Positions 11,411 to 23,188 are shown, counted from the first letter of the stretch. The stretch: DNA of 64,000 bases from Euglena gracilis (GCA_039621445.1 CP154954.1:37371703-37435702); one strand, 5' to 3'. Translations and numbers: made by a program. The notes: generated by a model from the letters alone, not told the origin.

Positions 11411-12479
11411 AAATTCAACTGTGACAACAAGCTGCAAAACAAACAGAGAAGAATGTCAGGCTTCTTATTTACCAACCCTGGGGGGGAGGAGGGTGCCTTG
11501 TGCTTCGAGGTGCCTGTCCCACAGCAGGCACCCTCCCCCAAGGGGGGGCGGGTCAGTTTCTGCCACCAGTGCCTGCGGGCCCAGGCAAATTTCCCTTGAA
11601 AATGGACATTTTCAAGACTCGGTGCCTTTAGTGCCGGGGATGTGCTGTAGCACTGCCCACACCAAAACCCGACCCCCTGGGGGTCGGAAATGTCCTACCC
11701 ACCTGCCTGCCATAGCACCCAGCCCCCCCCGGGGGGGGGGGGGAGGGTGAAAACGAAGCCTGGAAGATAAAGAAAAACACAAAAAAGAAAACAGAAACAA
11801 TAGAATCAGAACGTCGAAGAAAGCACTCAGGGAGGGGAAATTGATACCAGAGGCCTTCAAAAAAAATGCGGGAAAATTGCGGAAAAATTGATATCAGGAA
11901 TGTACACATTTCTTCTGGAGGAGGCAAAGAAAAAATTTACAATTTTTTTCATTTTGCAACATTAGCGTATATTTTGAGCCGTGGTTCACACGTTTTAAAA
12001 CAAAAAAGCCCCAAAAACATGACTTTTGGAACGTAATCCAAAAAACATGATTTTGGGAACATACCGATTCCAAAAATATGGATTTTGCTGGGCAAAAAAA
12101 AACAACGAAAATGGCGAAAAAAGATAAAAAATTTGGTCTCAGCGAAAATCTGCTCTAGAATGAGGAAATTTTTCTGAGCCGAAATCCAAATAAACCCCAA
12201 AAACCACACAAAAACGCACAAATTCTGCCCAAATTAGCAAAATTTAGCAAAATTTTTTTTGCAAAAAAAAACTGCAAGAGAATAGCAAAAATTGCATTCC
12301 CTGGCGAACCATTCACAGAATGGCCAAAACTCACTTCAGCTTCCATTCAGACTCATGCAGAAAAAATGTGGAAAGGGGGAAAAAACTGCGGGAAAATTGC
12401 AGAATATTGCAGAAAATTAAGGAAAACTGCGGAAATTGTGAAAAAATTGCGAATATCAATTCCCCCCTGAAATATTACA

Positions 12480-12536
12480 GCACACACAAGCACACACACA
12501 CACACACACAGACAGACAACACACAAGCACACACAC
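12480..12536. repeat. (CA)n microsatellite at an exon donor
   Basis: A CA repeat with a few substitutions abuts the donor of the B module that starts at 12537. Confidence 0.85.
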
Positions 12537-12784
12537 CACTCCCAGCCGGCCCCACAAGCGCACTGCTGTCAGCTGCCGCCCCCACACTGCCCTCCATGTC
12601 CCTCTGGTGAGCAGCTCCGCCGCCTTCTGCTCCGCCACCACCGTTATCGGCGCTGCCACCGCTGCCGACCCCCGGCACCACACCAGCCCCCGGCCGCTGC
12701 GACAGCGGTTGCCCGGCTCCACCGCCTGGCGGCGCTGCAGCCGGTTCCCAGCCCGCCTCCTCCCGCCGCTGACCGCAGGGAGGG
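12537..12784 (-). CDS. Module B exon with a frameshift
   Basis: Acceptor CCCCCCCAG (the C-run serves as the pyrimidine tract) precedes CCCTCCCTGCGG, the usual start of B. The end is a GGGAGTG|GTGTGTG donor followed by the CA microsatellite. The length of 248 bp breaks the phase 0-1 rule kept by most other B copies by one base. The frame giving GGGAGQPLSQRPG and the tail GGGAAHQRDMEG differs from the one entered at the acceptor. It is likely decayed or carries a sequence error. Its 3' part is close to the hybrid exon at 17659. Confidence 0.4.
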
Positions 12785-12899
12785 CTGGGGGGGGGGGGGC
12801 TGGAGTGCAGAGTGCAGTGGTGGCAGAGGCCTCGCCGTGTGGCCAGGCGTTTGCCGTGGCAACCACAATGGGGCACTAGATGGTGTGGTGGGCTGTGTC

Positions 12900-13935
12900 C
12901 TTCCCATTGCACACACCCCAGTGAAGGTGGCCAAACCCAGGGGCAGCCATGCAAATTTGCCCCTCCCTTCTGTTACAGCAGTCTTATAGCTCGATGTATT
13001 TCAGGAAAAGTTCATGAAAAAGAACTGTTTCATTCACAGCTTCTCGTCACTTCAGGAATTAGGAATGGAAGCTCTTGCACGAACGGCGGCATCATTCATC
13101 GCACCACAACCAGGGTTTTTTTTAAGACCGGGGGGAGGGGGGGTCCCCCCGGGGGGGTCCCGGAGGACCCACAAAAAATGGATAAAAATCGCGAAAAATG
13201 CTAAAAAAAACACTTTTTCGGCGCCGAAAAGTATATCCCACCCCCCTCCGGGGGCAACCCCCCCGGGGGGGGGGGGCTCTGCTGGACCCGGGGTCCACGA
13301 CTAAAAAAAACCCCTGACCACAACACCATGGCGTTGTTTAACCCTGCTGGGGGGGGGCACAGCTGGGAGGCTAAATTTCTGAGCTACCTGGAAAAAGCTG
13401 TTGGCTGACCCCCCCAATCAGGGCACAAGGCGGAAACTGCTCGCACCGGGTCAACAAAGGATTTTTGTGACAATTACAATGCATGACTTCCAGAACCAGG
13501 GGGGGGGAAATTATGCGGTCTGGCAGGCGGGGGAAAAATGCGGAAATTATGCGGAAAAATGCGGAAAAATGCGGAAATTATGCGGAAATTATGCGGAAAA
13601 AAAATGCGGAAAATATGCGGAAAAATGCGGAAAATGCGGAAAACATGCCGAAATTCTGTGGAGTCCCAGGTCACATGGAGAGGATAGATATATTTCTACC
13701 TCACAATATGCAGGGTCCCGATGCTATTTGATTCCCATCGCTGATGCCCAAGCTTGCCAGAAGTCACCAAAATGCAATGGAAAAACAAAGCACAAATTAT
13801 GTATAAAACAGAGAGATGAAAAGACGAGCACTTGTGCTCCAACATATTGGGGAAACAATGAACCTTGTAGTTGACCTGAATCCGTCCCATTGCACACACC
13901 CCAAGTGAAGGTGCCCAAACCCAGGGGCAGCCATG
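12900..13935. repeat. Pair of 50-bp direct repeats flanking AT-rich DNA
   Basis: A block reading TTCCCATTGCACACACCCC and continuing to GGGGCAGCCATG occurs at about 12900-12952 and again at 13886-13935. Between them lie a poly(G)/poly(C) region (13130-13280) and the first TGCGGAAA array. No gene is seen in 12950-15460. Confidence 0.65.
13505..13655. repeat. TGCGGAAA tandem array 1
   Basis: Degenerate tandem units of 7-10 bp (ATGCGGAAA, ATGCGGAAATT). Every frame is open over part of it, giving meaningless NAEKCGK-type peptides. Related loose copies occur at 11.86-11.89 kb and 12.37-12.45 kb. Confidence 0.85.
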
Positions 13936-14258
13936 GAAATTATGCGGAAAATGTGGAAATTATGCTAAAAAATGCAGTAATTATGCGGAAAAATGCGGAA
14001 AATGCGGAAAAAAAAAATGCGGAAAAATGCGGAAAAAAAATGCGGAAAATGTGGAAAAATGCGGTTCAAATGCGGAAAAATGCGGAAAAAATGCGGAAAA
14101 TTTACAAAAAATGCGGAAAAAAAATGCGGAAATGCTAAAAAAAAATGCGGAAAATATGCGGAAAAATGCGGAAAAATGCGGAATAATGCGGAATAATGCG
14201 GAAATGCGGAAAAATGCGGAATAATGCGGAATAATGCGGACCGCATAATTTCCCCCCC
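13936..14258. repeat. TGCGGAAA tandem array 2
   Basis: The same unit as array 1 in the same orientation over about 320 bp, ending in GCATAATTTCCCCCCCC. Both arrays begin next to a GGGGGG or CCATGG boundary. Confidence 0.85.
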
Positions 14259-15467
14259 CCTGCCAGAACCCAAATAATGCAGTCAGGATGTGCAAACTTC
14301 CTTGAAAAGCAGCCTGACAAAAAACCTCTTGAAAACATAAGAACACCCCTCTCAGAGCAAAACAGAGCTAAATGATTGTGTGTGCCTGATGCCGGCTGCA
14401 ATTTTTGCTGCGGGAGAGTGGGAGTTTTGCCTTCCCTCTGCTGGGAGTTCTCTTCACTCCTGATATGTCAAAAGCCTTAATTTCAGATTGAGTAATTGCT
14501 GTTAGCTGAGGACCCAAAAACGGCCAGAATTATCAACTAAAATATAAAACCTTTCTGTTTGCCACTCATAATGTGTTCGAACCAAAATTGACGCTGTTTG
14601 CCAAAAGAAAAAGGGTGTAGACAATCAAATAAAAAAAATACACCACCCTTTGAAAAAAACCACCACCCGTTGTCATTTAAATGAAAATTTTCATACTTTC
14701 CACTGTGCTTTTTATTCCAGATAATCCAGAATATTCTGGATATTCCAGAAATTTCTATTCTGGTTTATTCCGGTTTAATCAGGACTGGAATATTGCCCAT
14801 GTTCAGGGGTCAAAAATGGTTTCAAATGCGCATGACGACATCATTCTTTCTGTTGCGGGGTGTCACAGAGTCTTTAGAATGGGGAGTAATGATGGACAAC
14901 TTGCCACCGAACTCAACTGGTAATTTGTGGCAATCCTCCTGTGTTCTTTACTGCCCTCATCAACCACCAGCAGCAGAGTTCTCTAACAGCCCATTTCTAC
15001 CTGGTTTATTTGTTTGCATGTAAATTTCCACTGCATTTTGTGACCAACTTCAAGAACCTCCACAACATACCACAAGGATTCAGAAAGCAAGCAAAGGGGT
15101 TACCTGTTACCTGTTACCCCATCTCCAGAACACCACCTGCCACTGGCAGGTGTCGCACAGGAAAAAGGAGGTGCAGGGACCGGGGCTTTCGTGCATTTTT
15201 GGTAAATTTCTCAATTTGGGGAGGTCAGTCCCGGGGGTTTCACAACTCAGCAACGTGCTCCGGAGGGTCAAAACATCAAACTTGCACAATGCCCCCCAGG
15301 GTGGTGTGCCACCACTGAAAAGTTGCAAGCATCAACAAATGGAGGGATATGGCATATCACAACCAGCTCAAAAACCTGGACCCCAACCATCAAAAACAAA
15401 AGGTTCAAAATCTGCAGATCTATGTTGCTGCACCGCCGAAGTTGATGCCCTCCAGAGCGCTGCCCAC

Positions 15468-15538
15468 CCCAAAGGCCTCCTCCAGGCCCTCCCTGGGCGT
15501 CGGTGCAAGCTGTGATTCCCACGCCGTGACCGGTGTGC
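15468..15538 (-). CDS. Module C exon (phase 1-0)
   Basis: The acceptor CACCGTCACAG opens a 71-bp exon with the C core (APTPREGLEEAFG) and closes at the donor TTTGGG|GTGGGC. It enters in phase 1 and leaves in phase 0, which fits a following B exon (phase 0-1), although no intact B lies nearby; the next is the frameshifted one at 12.5-12.8 kb. Confidence 0.5.
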
Positions 15539-16388
15539 CTGTGACGGTGGGCCCGCCGGCGGAAGACAACCATTAAACCCCAAATAAACCCCAAGGGAGA
15601 AAGATAAAGAAGAGGGAGGTTGAGGTGTTTTGCAAATTTCTGTCACCGCATTCTTTTGGGTTGATTTGTGGCGGATCTCTTCCTTCTGTCTTTTGGTGCA
15701 TCACACGCATGAAACGACGTGCTGAATGTCAACTTCTAATCCACCCCACTTTTTCACCCCCTTCTCAAAGCTAACACCAGCAAAGCTAACACCAGACCTA
15801 CATCCCTGCGTTGTCCCTCCATTTAAGTGCACGGGGTGCGTACATTATTGGACCGAAGTTTTGGACCCTCAGGGGCGTGACACTTATTTGGACACTGCGC
15901 ACCATTTGGGCACAGTGCACTTTAATGGAGGGTGTAAACTCCCCCCCCCCCAAATATAAAGCTCGCCCAAATAGAAAACCCCCCAGGGATGAGGTTTGCC
16001 ACCCGAAACAAAGCACCCCCCACCAATGCAAATCCCGCCGATCGTGAAATTCAGGAAAAGGAAGAAAAATCTTGGGTGAATGCAACAATTTTTCACCAGA
16101 AATTCTCCAGTTTGGACAAAAGCTGCACATTTTGGGGGAAAATGGGGATACACAACGAAAATTCGTTAAAAATTGGCATTTGATCACAGTTGAAGGCCGC
16201 CACAGTATGTATTGGCCACCGAGAAAAGTTTGATTTCCCCCCCAAATATAAAGCTCCTTCCTGGGGGTGTTGAAAGCCCACCCAAATACAAAGCTGGGGG
16301 TGCTTTCTTTTTAAAACGGGGTTAAACTGCGGGGGCACTTAGAGTTCTGGCATATCACCTCAGGCTGACAGAAGCACAGGATCCACAC

Positions 16389-16619
16389 CTGCCACCCCGG
16401 GCCATGGGCCACCGACCATCACCACCTCCCCCACCCCCTCCAGCACCGCCACCTCCCCCTCCTCCCCGTCGTCCTCCTCCTCCTCAGCCTCGGCCTCCTC
16501 CCTCTCCGCCTCGCCGGGGCCGGGCCTTACCCGGCCCCCCTGCCGCACCCCCGCGCTGTGCGCCGGCAGGGGCGGCCCGTGGCGGCTCGCCGTGAGGTTG
16601 GCCAGGCTGGGCCGGCTCC
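16389..16619 (-). CDS. Module A exon, 3' part only, second half-copy
   Basis: Near-identical to 8974-9204. It runs from RPSLANLTA, through the Glu-rich tail, to the donor GGCAG|GTGTGG. It shares the same left-over TTAAAGA-type sequence upstream, so the two half-copies descend from one event. Confidence 0.45.
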
Positions 16620-17249
16620 ATCCATCTCTTTAAGCACCCGGGGGTCCCAGTCGTGAAAGCCGAGCCCCACAAGTTGCATTTTGTCACGATAACGGAAAGC
16701 CCACGCTTGTCAGCTTCACGGTGAGAGTTCTGATGGTATGTATGCAGTTGCAATGCAGATCCCATCAAATGGAGGTTCGGTACATCTGACGAAGGCCCTC
16801 AGCCACCATTGGGGGGGTACCCATTTTGCTGTGTCAGCGGGCTAGGGCTAGAAATTTTCCCTAAGCCTGGGGGGAGGGCTGCAAATGTGCAGCCCTGGCT
16901 GTATCTTTGCAGGGCCGGGATGGGCAGGGTGTTAAGGGAGCAGGGAGGGGTGGTGGGACGGGACCCCCTTCTCCCTGAACAAAAATACTTTCGGCACAAA
17001 ATGCGGAAAATTTTGGGGGGAGTTTTTTAAATAAAAGCCCAAAAAAGCGAGGATTTGCACGTTTTTAGAAAAAAGCAGCCAAAATGCCAACAAAAAAAAT
17101 TATCTTCTCAAGCGAAAAAGGTTGGAGATTAGTATCATTGGTTCTGGGGTCCCCGTCTGGACCCTCCTCCGGGGTGTCTTACCTCCCCCCCCCCCGCACA
17201 AAACCAATTCGCTCAATTCGCTTAATACTGCGGCTGGGTCAAATGGGAT

Positions 17250-17495
17250 AACCACCCCCGGGGGGTCTGCAAACCCCTAAAGTGATGCATGGCCGGCTCC
17301 GCACCACGATGACGTCGTCGCAGGCGCCGCTGCCCTGGGGCAGGTGTTTCAGTAAGGTGGAAGGTCTGGACTGCCTTTGTTTGCTCACCACTTGCCCAGG
17401 GTCAGTGGAACTGAAGTCACTGGAAAAGCCTGATGGGTCTAAACAGTAAACCCAAAAAATACGGTCAATGACATGAGTTACAAGGCGGGTGTTGA
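17250..17495. repeat. Segmental duplication, copy 2
   Basis: Partner of 11080-11410. About 150 bp (17345-17495) is nearly identical. The A-module remnant is reduced to DDVIVVRSRP on the minus strand around 17285-17320. Confidence 0.75.
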
Positions 17496-17604
17496 ATCTC
17501 ACTTGCAAAAAAATAATGCAACATGCTACAGAACAAAAAAGATGAAAAAAAACAGAAACAGCAACAGCAAGAGAATCAGAACGACAACGCAAAAAAAAAC
17601 CTCC

Positions 17605-17658
17605 ACGCATGCACACACACACACACACACACACACATCCATACACAAGCACACACAC
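17605..17658. repeat. (CA)n microsatellite at an exon donor
   Basis: A clean CA repeat abutting the donor of the hybrid exon at 17659. Confidence 0.9.
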
Positions 17659-17841
17659 CACTCCCAGCCGTCCCTACCAACGCACTGCTGTCAGCTGCCA
17701 CCCCCACGCTGCCCTCCGTGTCCCTCTGGTGAGCAGCTCCGCCGCCCTCCGCGTCTATGGGTGCGTCCTCTGGCCGCCGCCCCAGTTTGGGCGTCCACTC
17801 CGCCGGCCCCGGCAGGCGTTCCCCCGCCAGCTGGTGGGGCT
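17659..17841 (-). CDS. Hybrid A/B exon
   Basis: The exon opens after the acceptor CCCCAG with A-module sequence (GERLPGPAEWTPKLGRRPED) and switches to the 3' part of a B module (GGGAAHQRDTEGSVG and on to the usual GSG end) before the donor GTGTGTG and a CA microsatellite. The length is 183 bp with phase 1 at both ends, so the recombinant keeps the reading frame. Its B part matches 12537-12784. It suggests that unequal recombination within exons, as well as within introns, reshapes this gene. Confidence 0.5.
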
Positions 17842-18329
17842 CTGGGGCGGGAAAAGCCAGCGTGGCAACGATGCGAACCGAGAGAAGGGAACTCCCACAG
17901 ACGCCTGTCAAAATAACTACCTTTGACAGCGTTCAACGTTCCAAGGTTTGTGTGCGAATGAAAATACCCCACTCCCAAACCCCATTCCGGAAGCGGCGTT
18001 TGAGACGGACCTGTAAAGCTGTGGGGAAGGGACATACAACCCTGCGGGCTTCGGGTTGTGGCGGGCCCCCAGCACCAAACAGGGGGACTTAACAGTGGCC
18101 ATTGTCATGGGAAATTTACCTGTTTGATCCTGTCCAGAACCCAAAACCGACCTCGGGGAGTTTGCATCCCCCTCCCCAGGGTGATGAATGCACCCCCCCC
18201 CCCCCCCCCCCGGGAGGTCTGGATCTAGGCGCATTGGGTGCCAGCCCAGGCAGGTGGGATACAGTTGGCGTTGGCAACCCGTTAAAATATAAAATTTATT
18301 CAGCCATATAACACATCCAAAATGCAAAT

Positions 18330-19480
18330 ATTTTTCAGAGCAAACCTCAGAAAATAGCCCACAAAGAGATCCCCCAAAAGCAAACTTCACCAAAATTGGA
18401 AAAAAGGAGGAAAAGCTGCAAAAAAGGGCGGCTGGATGGTAATAGATTTCGCTTTCGGGGGTACAAAGATGGGCCAAAAACGGGCCAAAATGGGTCAAAA
18501 AATGGACGAAAATGGGTCGGAAAAAAGCTGTCCAGGACATTTTGGGGGGTAAAAAAAATGGATTTTTTGAATAGTTGGCAATTTTTTGGACACTTTTTTG
18601 CGATTTCGTTGTTTTTTTTTTGGTTCTCAGTTTGACCCCAGGTCGGGTCCAGCTCCAGCCTGGGACCCTTATGGGGGGAGGGTGGGGGGGGGCGGGGCCA
18701 TCAGCCTTTTTCCAGCCAGCACAATTTTTCCAGCCTCTGAGCTGGACGGGGGGGGTCCTTGAGCAATGCCCTGGTCCGCCCCTTTCTTACCCATTTTTTT
18801 TGAAAATTCCAGAGAATTTTGCAATTACACTTGTTTTCTGCTTTTCTGCTTACACTTGTTTGTGCTTTTCAAGGCTGGGGCTTCTTGAAATGATTGTTTT
18901 ATTTTTTTCCATGGAGGTTACAACAGGGATGGCACCCAGACATCCCAGGATGGAAAAAGGCTGCTGGCTGGAAAAAAGTTGCTGGCTGACTGGACCCCCC
19001 TGGGGCAGGGCAGAATGGGAAGGCCTGGTGGGGGGGGACCCCCCCCCCCCGCCCACCACAGCATTTTCACTGATTTCGGGAAAACGGGGATTTTGGCCGG
19101 AAAATTTTTGAAAATTTTCTTTGAAAAAGAATCCAAAACAAATATTTTTCAGGACAATCAAAAAAAAGAGATCAAAAAGCAAACTTCACCAAAATTGGAA
19201 AAAGGAGGAAAAGCTGCAAAAAAGGGCGGAAAATAGATTTCGCTTCGGATGGGCCAGGGCCAAAATGGGTTGGGGGGGTCGGAAAAAATTTTTGGGGGGG
19301 TAAAAAAAAATGCCGCAGTTGGGTTCGTGGGGGGGGGGGGGCCATCTTTTTCCAGAAAATTCCCCTTGGGGCCCTGGGCTTTTTTTTGAAAATTCCTCAT
19401 TGCTTCTTGTACCTGGGGGCAACAGGGATGGCACCCAGACATCCCAGGATGGAAAAAGGCTGCTGGCTGGACAGTGCCTG
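18330..19480. repeat. Local direct duplications, family E (CTGGAAAAAGGCTGCTGGC)
   Basis: Two stretches are repeated in direct order: CAAACTTCACCAAAATTGG to TTTCGCTT (18375-18450 and 19180-19240), and ACAGGGATGGCACCCAGAC to CTGCTGGCTGG (18920-18972 and 19422-19472). The CTGGAAAAAGGCTGCTGGC word recurs at about 30.64 and 30.95 kb, 32.54-32.57 kb and 41.10 kb. The AAATGGGTCAAAAA part recurs inverted at 30.83-30.89 kb. No gene is seen. Confidence 0.7.
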
Positions 19481-19968
19481 GTGCTGCCATTTTGGGGGGA
19501 ATGAAAACCAACCCAAAATACATGGTTTTTTGATGGAAACCACATTTTTTCACAAAAAAACAAAATTTCTTCAGGAGGTCCAAAAATTGTCCAAAAATTC
19601 TTTGCTTTGGGGGGGGGGAACCCACCACCCTGGCTGTTTGGCCGATTCCCGTTCTGCCCTGCCCTGGGGGGTGGGGTCGAAATTTCTTAAACAACGCTGT
19701 GTGGAAAAAAGTGCAAAAAGCTGCGTGGGAAAAAAAAATCGACAAACCACCAGAAAAGGATTTTCGCAGTTTGGAACAGTGCAACGAACTAAGAACCCTC
19801 AAATTGGAAAGTTTGGGTCCTGTTCAATAAAAAGTGCCATGTCTCTTCGTAACGGTGAAGCAAGGAGAGGCACATGTTAGCAGGTGCTGATGGATGACTA
19901 CACTGCTGCAGGGCTCCCCCTGACCCCGTCGCCGAGGCCCCTCAACACAGGTGCGCAAGCACGCACAC

Positions 19969-20305
19969 CGCTCCCAGCCAACACCGCCAACTCTCCGCCC
20001 TCGCCCGGCTGCCACGCTTCCCCCTGGCAGTCGATCCTGCGAGCAACTCCGCCCCCCTCCGCTCCGCCGCTGCCACCACTGCCACCGCTGCCGTCCCTGC
20101 CGCCGCCGCCACTGCCAACACCACCACCACTTCCACCACTGCCGCCACTGCCGCTACTGCTGCCGCCGACACTGCCACCACTGCCACCACTGCCACCACC
20201 ACTGCCCCCCACCCCAGCGCTGCCCCCCAGCTGGTAAACCGGCGGCCGCCCTGCCCCACCGGCTGCCAACCCCGGCACGTCCTGCGCCGCCGGCTGCAAG
20301 GAGAA
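19969..20305 (-). CDS. Module B exon, long Gly/Ser version
   Basis: Acceptor GTCCCTCAG is followed by TTCTCCTTGCAG, homologous to the usual start of B. Next come the B core (GGAGRPPVYQLGG) and a roughly 55-residue tract of GSGG and SGGSGG units. The end is the GSG donor GGGAGCG|GTGTGCG. Length is 337 bp, phase 0-1 as in most other copies. The Gly/Ser tract is the longest of all copies and is clearly expanded. Confidence 0.5.
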
Positions 20306-20789
20306 CTGAGGGACGATGACTGTGGTGGGGGTGGGCCAAAAAAATGCGTTCAAATGACTTTGCCCACTCCCTTCACAATGTGAAAAACATGCACACCGTG
20401 AAAAATGATGCGAATTTCTGGGAAATCAGGAGCGTGCAAGCACAAAAAAACACCATTGTTTTGTTGTCCGATAGAAGATTTCAATTTAATAAAACAATTC
20501 GTAAAAATTAGCATTTGCACCAAATTATTTTGGGAAATTGATCCATCAACAGTTTTGTCTGCTGCCTAAATGACTTTTCTGGGGAAGCAAAAAGATCGGT
20601 CAACTAACGTTGCAGAGGGCAAAAGGAGGAGTGTTTGCGAATTGGTGGCTGATGACCCATCCTGCCGGCCCGACGTTTCCCTTGGCAGACAGGCGGAGGG
20701 GTTTGTTGAGGGAGCATGAAGGAGTGCCTGCGTGCTCCAACCACTGCATTCGGATGGCACCGCAGCAACCTCCATGCCAGTCACCCCCC

Positions 20790-20862
20790 CCCCTGCAGCA
20801 GAAGAGTTCCAGCTCCTCCCTGGGCGTGGCGGGACGCTCAGCCCACGCTGTGCCTGGCACAC
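20790..20862 (-). CDS. Module C exon
   Basis: The acceptor GCCATCGCAG opens the C core (GVPGTAWAERPATPREELEL). The donor end lies in a 10-G run before GTGACTGG, so the exact end and phase depend on the homopolymer length. It precedes the B exon at 19969-20305 in the direction of transcription. Confidence 0.45.
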
Positions 20863-21587
20863 CTGCGATGGCGGGCCAAACGACAGGTATTGCACTTGGG
20901 TTGCTTGGGCCACCGCTATGCCAAGGAAGGATGGAAGGGTGCTTGCACCTCTCCTACAATGATATGTGGCAGGTGAGCACCCCAGAGTGACGCATGGCCA
21001 CATTTACTGATAGCTTGGGACGGGCCTCTCGATGCCCCTGTTTGACACCCCCAAAGGAGAGAATCGATTGAAATTACAATCAACAAGAGGTACGATGGCA
21101 AGGTCAGCCAACCACATTTTCAACCCCCTTGTGGTTATGCGATCTTGTTTGGGGGTTGAATGTGGTGAGGTAGGACTTGTGTGGGGGGTTTACCCACTAA
21201 AATTATATCCAGGATTTCCCAAAAACTGGGAAAATTTCGCCACTGTTATTTTCTTGCACAACCATTGCAGATGCATTTTTTTTGTACTGAGAGGAATGTT
21301 TTTGACACACTGGTGCTGATCATGCCACCACCACCCAATGCCAGGATGCTCTTTTGTTGGAAACTCGCCCTGTGGGCACCTTTGCTGGGAAAGTTCTGCA
21401 GCGTTTAGCTTGCCAAAAAAAAAGCATTTTGACAGCATCAACATATTCAGAAATTAAAGAAAAAATGCTTTCTGCCCCCCTCCCCCCCCCCGGGTCCCAC
21501 TCCATCCTGGCACTCAATCAAACAACGAGATGACCCTGGCATTCATGATATTTGCGATGTATTGGAATGCTGCTGTCCGCAATTTGG

Positions 21588-21652
21588 GGTGAAAATGACA
21601 TGGGGTGAAAATGACATGGAGTGAAAATGACATGGGGTGAAAATGACACAAC
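21588..21652. repeat. Tandem repeat, 16-bp unit, four copies
   Basis: The unit GGGGTGAAAATGACAT is repeated four times with one substitution (GGAG in the third copy). No coding or regulatory role can be inferred. Confidence 0.9.
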
Positions 21653-21800
21653 ATTGTTTGTTCGCTTGTTTACACAAAATGTCAATTCTATACTTAATAT
21701 ATCTAAAAAAAATACAGAAAACGTGTTTTCGCAAAATTTCAAGAAAAGGCATTGGCATTGTATTTGTCCCAGCCATCGCCAAAACCCAACTTTTGCACAC

Positions 21801-22056
21801 CTCCTCCTTGCTCACCCATGGGTGCCATGCCGCCCTCCATGCCCCTCCACTGAGCAACGTCTTCCTGCTCCGCCCCGTCGCTGCCATAGAGGCTGCCACC
21901 GCCGCCACTCCCCGGCCCCACACCGCCACTGCCGCCACTGCCGCGGCCGCTGCCCCCCACCCCCGGCCGGTGTACCGGCGGCCGCCCCGCCCCGCCCACC
22001 GGTGTGGCCGCCGCCACCACTCCCGGCACACCCCCCGCCGACGACCGCAGGGAGGG
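21801..22056 (-). CDS. Module B exon
   Basis: Acceptor TTTCCCAG with an upstream C-run, then CCCTCCCTGCGG, then the B core (GGAGRPPVHRPGVGG), a Gly/Ser tract and the donor GGAGGAG|GTGTGCA. Length 256 bp, phase 0-1. It pairs with the C exon at 22193-22272. Plus-strand frames over the same DNA are open but show no conserved residues between copies. Confidence 0.55.
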
Positions 22057-22192
22057 CTGGGAAAGGCGGTGGGGGGGGGGGGCGCTGGCGGCCGACCCCT
22101 CCTGGTGTGATGCGGTGGGACACTTCCCGCAGCACCCACCCCTGGAGACACCTGAGGGGTTGCGTGGGGGTCGCTCCCCCACCCACCCCCAC

Positions 22193-22272
22193 CCCCTTCC
22201 CACCTTCGAAGGTTGTCAGCTCCTCCCTGGGCGTCTGTGTCGGCTGCATCTCCCATGGGGTGCCTGGCGTGC
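22193..22272 (-). CDS. Module C exon (phase 1-0)
   Basis: Acceptor CATCACTGCAG, C core (GTPGTPWEMQPTQTPREEL), then a donor GGGG|GTGGGG that leaves in phase 0 as required by the next B exon. An alternative donor nearer the core (GAAG|GTGGGA) would leave in phase 1 and not fit. Confidence 0.5.
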
Positions 22273-22846
22273 CTGCAGTGATGGACGAGCCGCTCAAATT
22301 GGGGCGTGGTGGCGCACGGGGATGCCCAAATGGCCATGGCATACAGCGCAAACATACTGATTGGAGCAAACAATTTTCAACTGGTCACCAGCGGTCACTT
22401 TGGTGGAGGGGACTTAAGCCAGAAACCAGTCAGTTGCACCTCCTGGAGGGGGGGTTGGCCAGCGACCAAATGATTGTATGGATAGCAGACAGAAATGATC
22501 GGAAACCGGCTAATTGTTCTCATTTTTGTGAATTGTTCTGGGCTGTGGCGCAGGACGGCAATTTCAATGACCAGTTGAAAGGTTGGGGACAAGCCGTCTG
22601 TCCCTCCCCCCCTGGCTCTATGGGAGTCCTGGGGCGGGAACTGCGTTTTACCTGGTTACCTGGGGTCGAACCGGTCCGGAAAATTCGAAATTTGACTCAA
22701 AATTTGAGCAAGTTTCCTCATTTCCGGCACAAATTAAAATATGCCAAGGGAGGGGTCGTGAAGCTGCAAAATCTGCTGGCTGGTTGGACTCCGCTCCAGG
22801 GCTCCAGGGCTGGCACTGGACACAGCCCACAACGGCACAGCCACAC

Positions 22847-23188
22847 CTGCCGCGCCGGGCCACAGGCCACCGACCGTCACCGTCTCAACCACACCCTCCA
22901 GTACCGCCACCTCCCCCTCCTCCCCATCGTCCTCCTCCTCCTCGGCCTCGGCCTCCTCCCTCTCCGCCTCGCCGGGGCCGGGCCTTACCCGGCCCCCCTG
23001 CCGCACCCCCGCGCTGTGCGCCGGCAGGGGTGGTCCGTGGCGGCTCGCCGTGAGGTTGGCCAGGCTGGGCCGGCTCCGCACCACGATGACGTCGTCGTCC
23101 GGGGGCACCTCCTCCGGCAGCCGCCCGGACGGCGTGGGCGTCCACTCCGCCGGCCCCGGCGCCCGCTCCCCCGCCGCCCTCCGGGGCC
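22847..23188 (-). CDS. Module A exon, full copy
   Basis: Acceptor CCCCAG, then GERAPGPAEWTPTPSGRLPE, the core DDDVIVVRSRPSLANLTA, a Pro/Gly stretch (GVRQGGRVRPGPGEAE), an acidic run (EAEAEEEEDDGEE), EVAVLEG, and the donor GGCAG|GTGTGG. Length 342 bp, phase 1-1, identical in length to the copy at 28503. No domain is recognised. The acidic tail suggests a disordered linker. Confidence 0.6.

Noticed and set aside
13483-14273. Several overlapping frames of NAEKCGK or RIFPHFSA type peptides
   Set aside because: They are translations of the TGCGGAAA tandem arrays and occur in several frames and on both strands.
22655-22685. B-box-like GGTTCGACCCC on the minus strand, also near 30.73 kb
   Set aside because: The T stem does not pair and no cloverleaf forms; both are part of dispersed repeat family E.
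22847-23188. Splitting module A at its internal GTAAGG donor-like site
   Set aside because: The diverged copy at 38.9 kb lacks the donor but keeps the two amino acids and the acidic tail, and the exon ends at a shared AG|GTGTGG in all copies.
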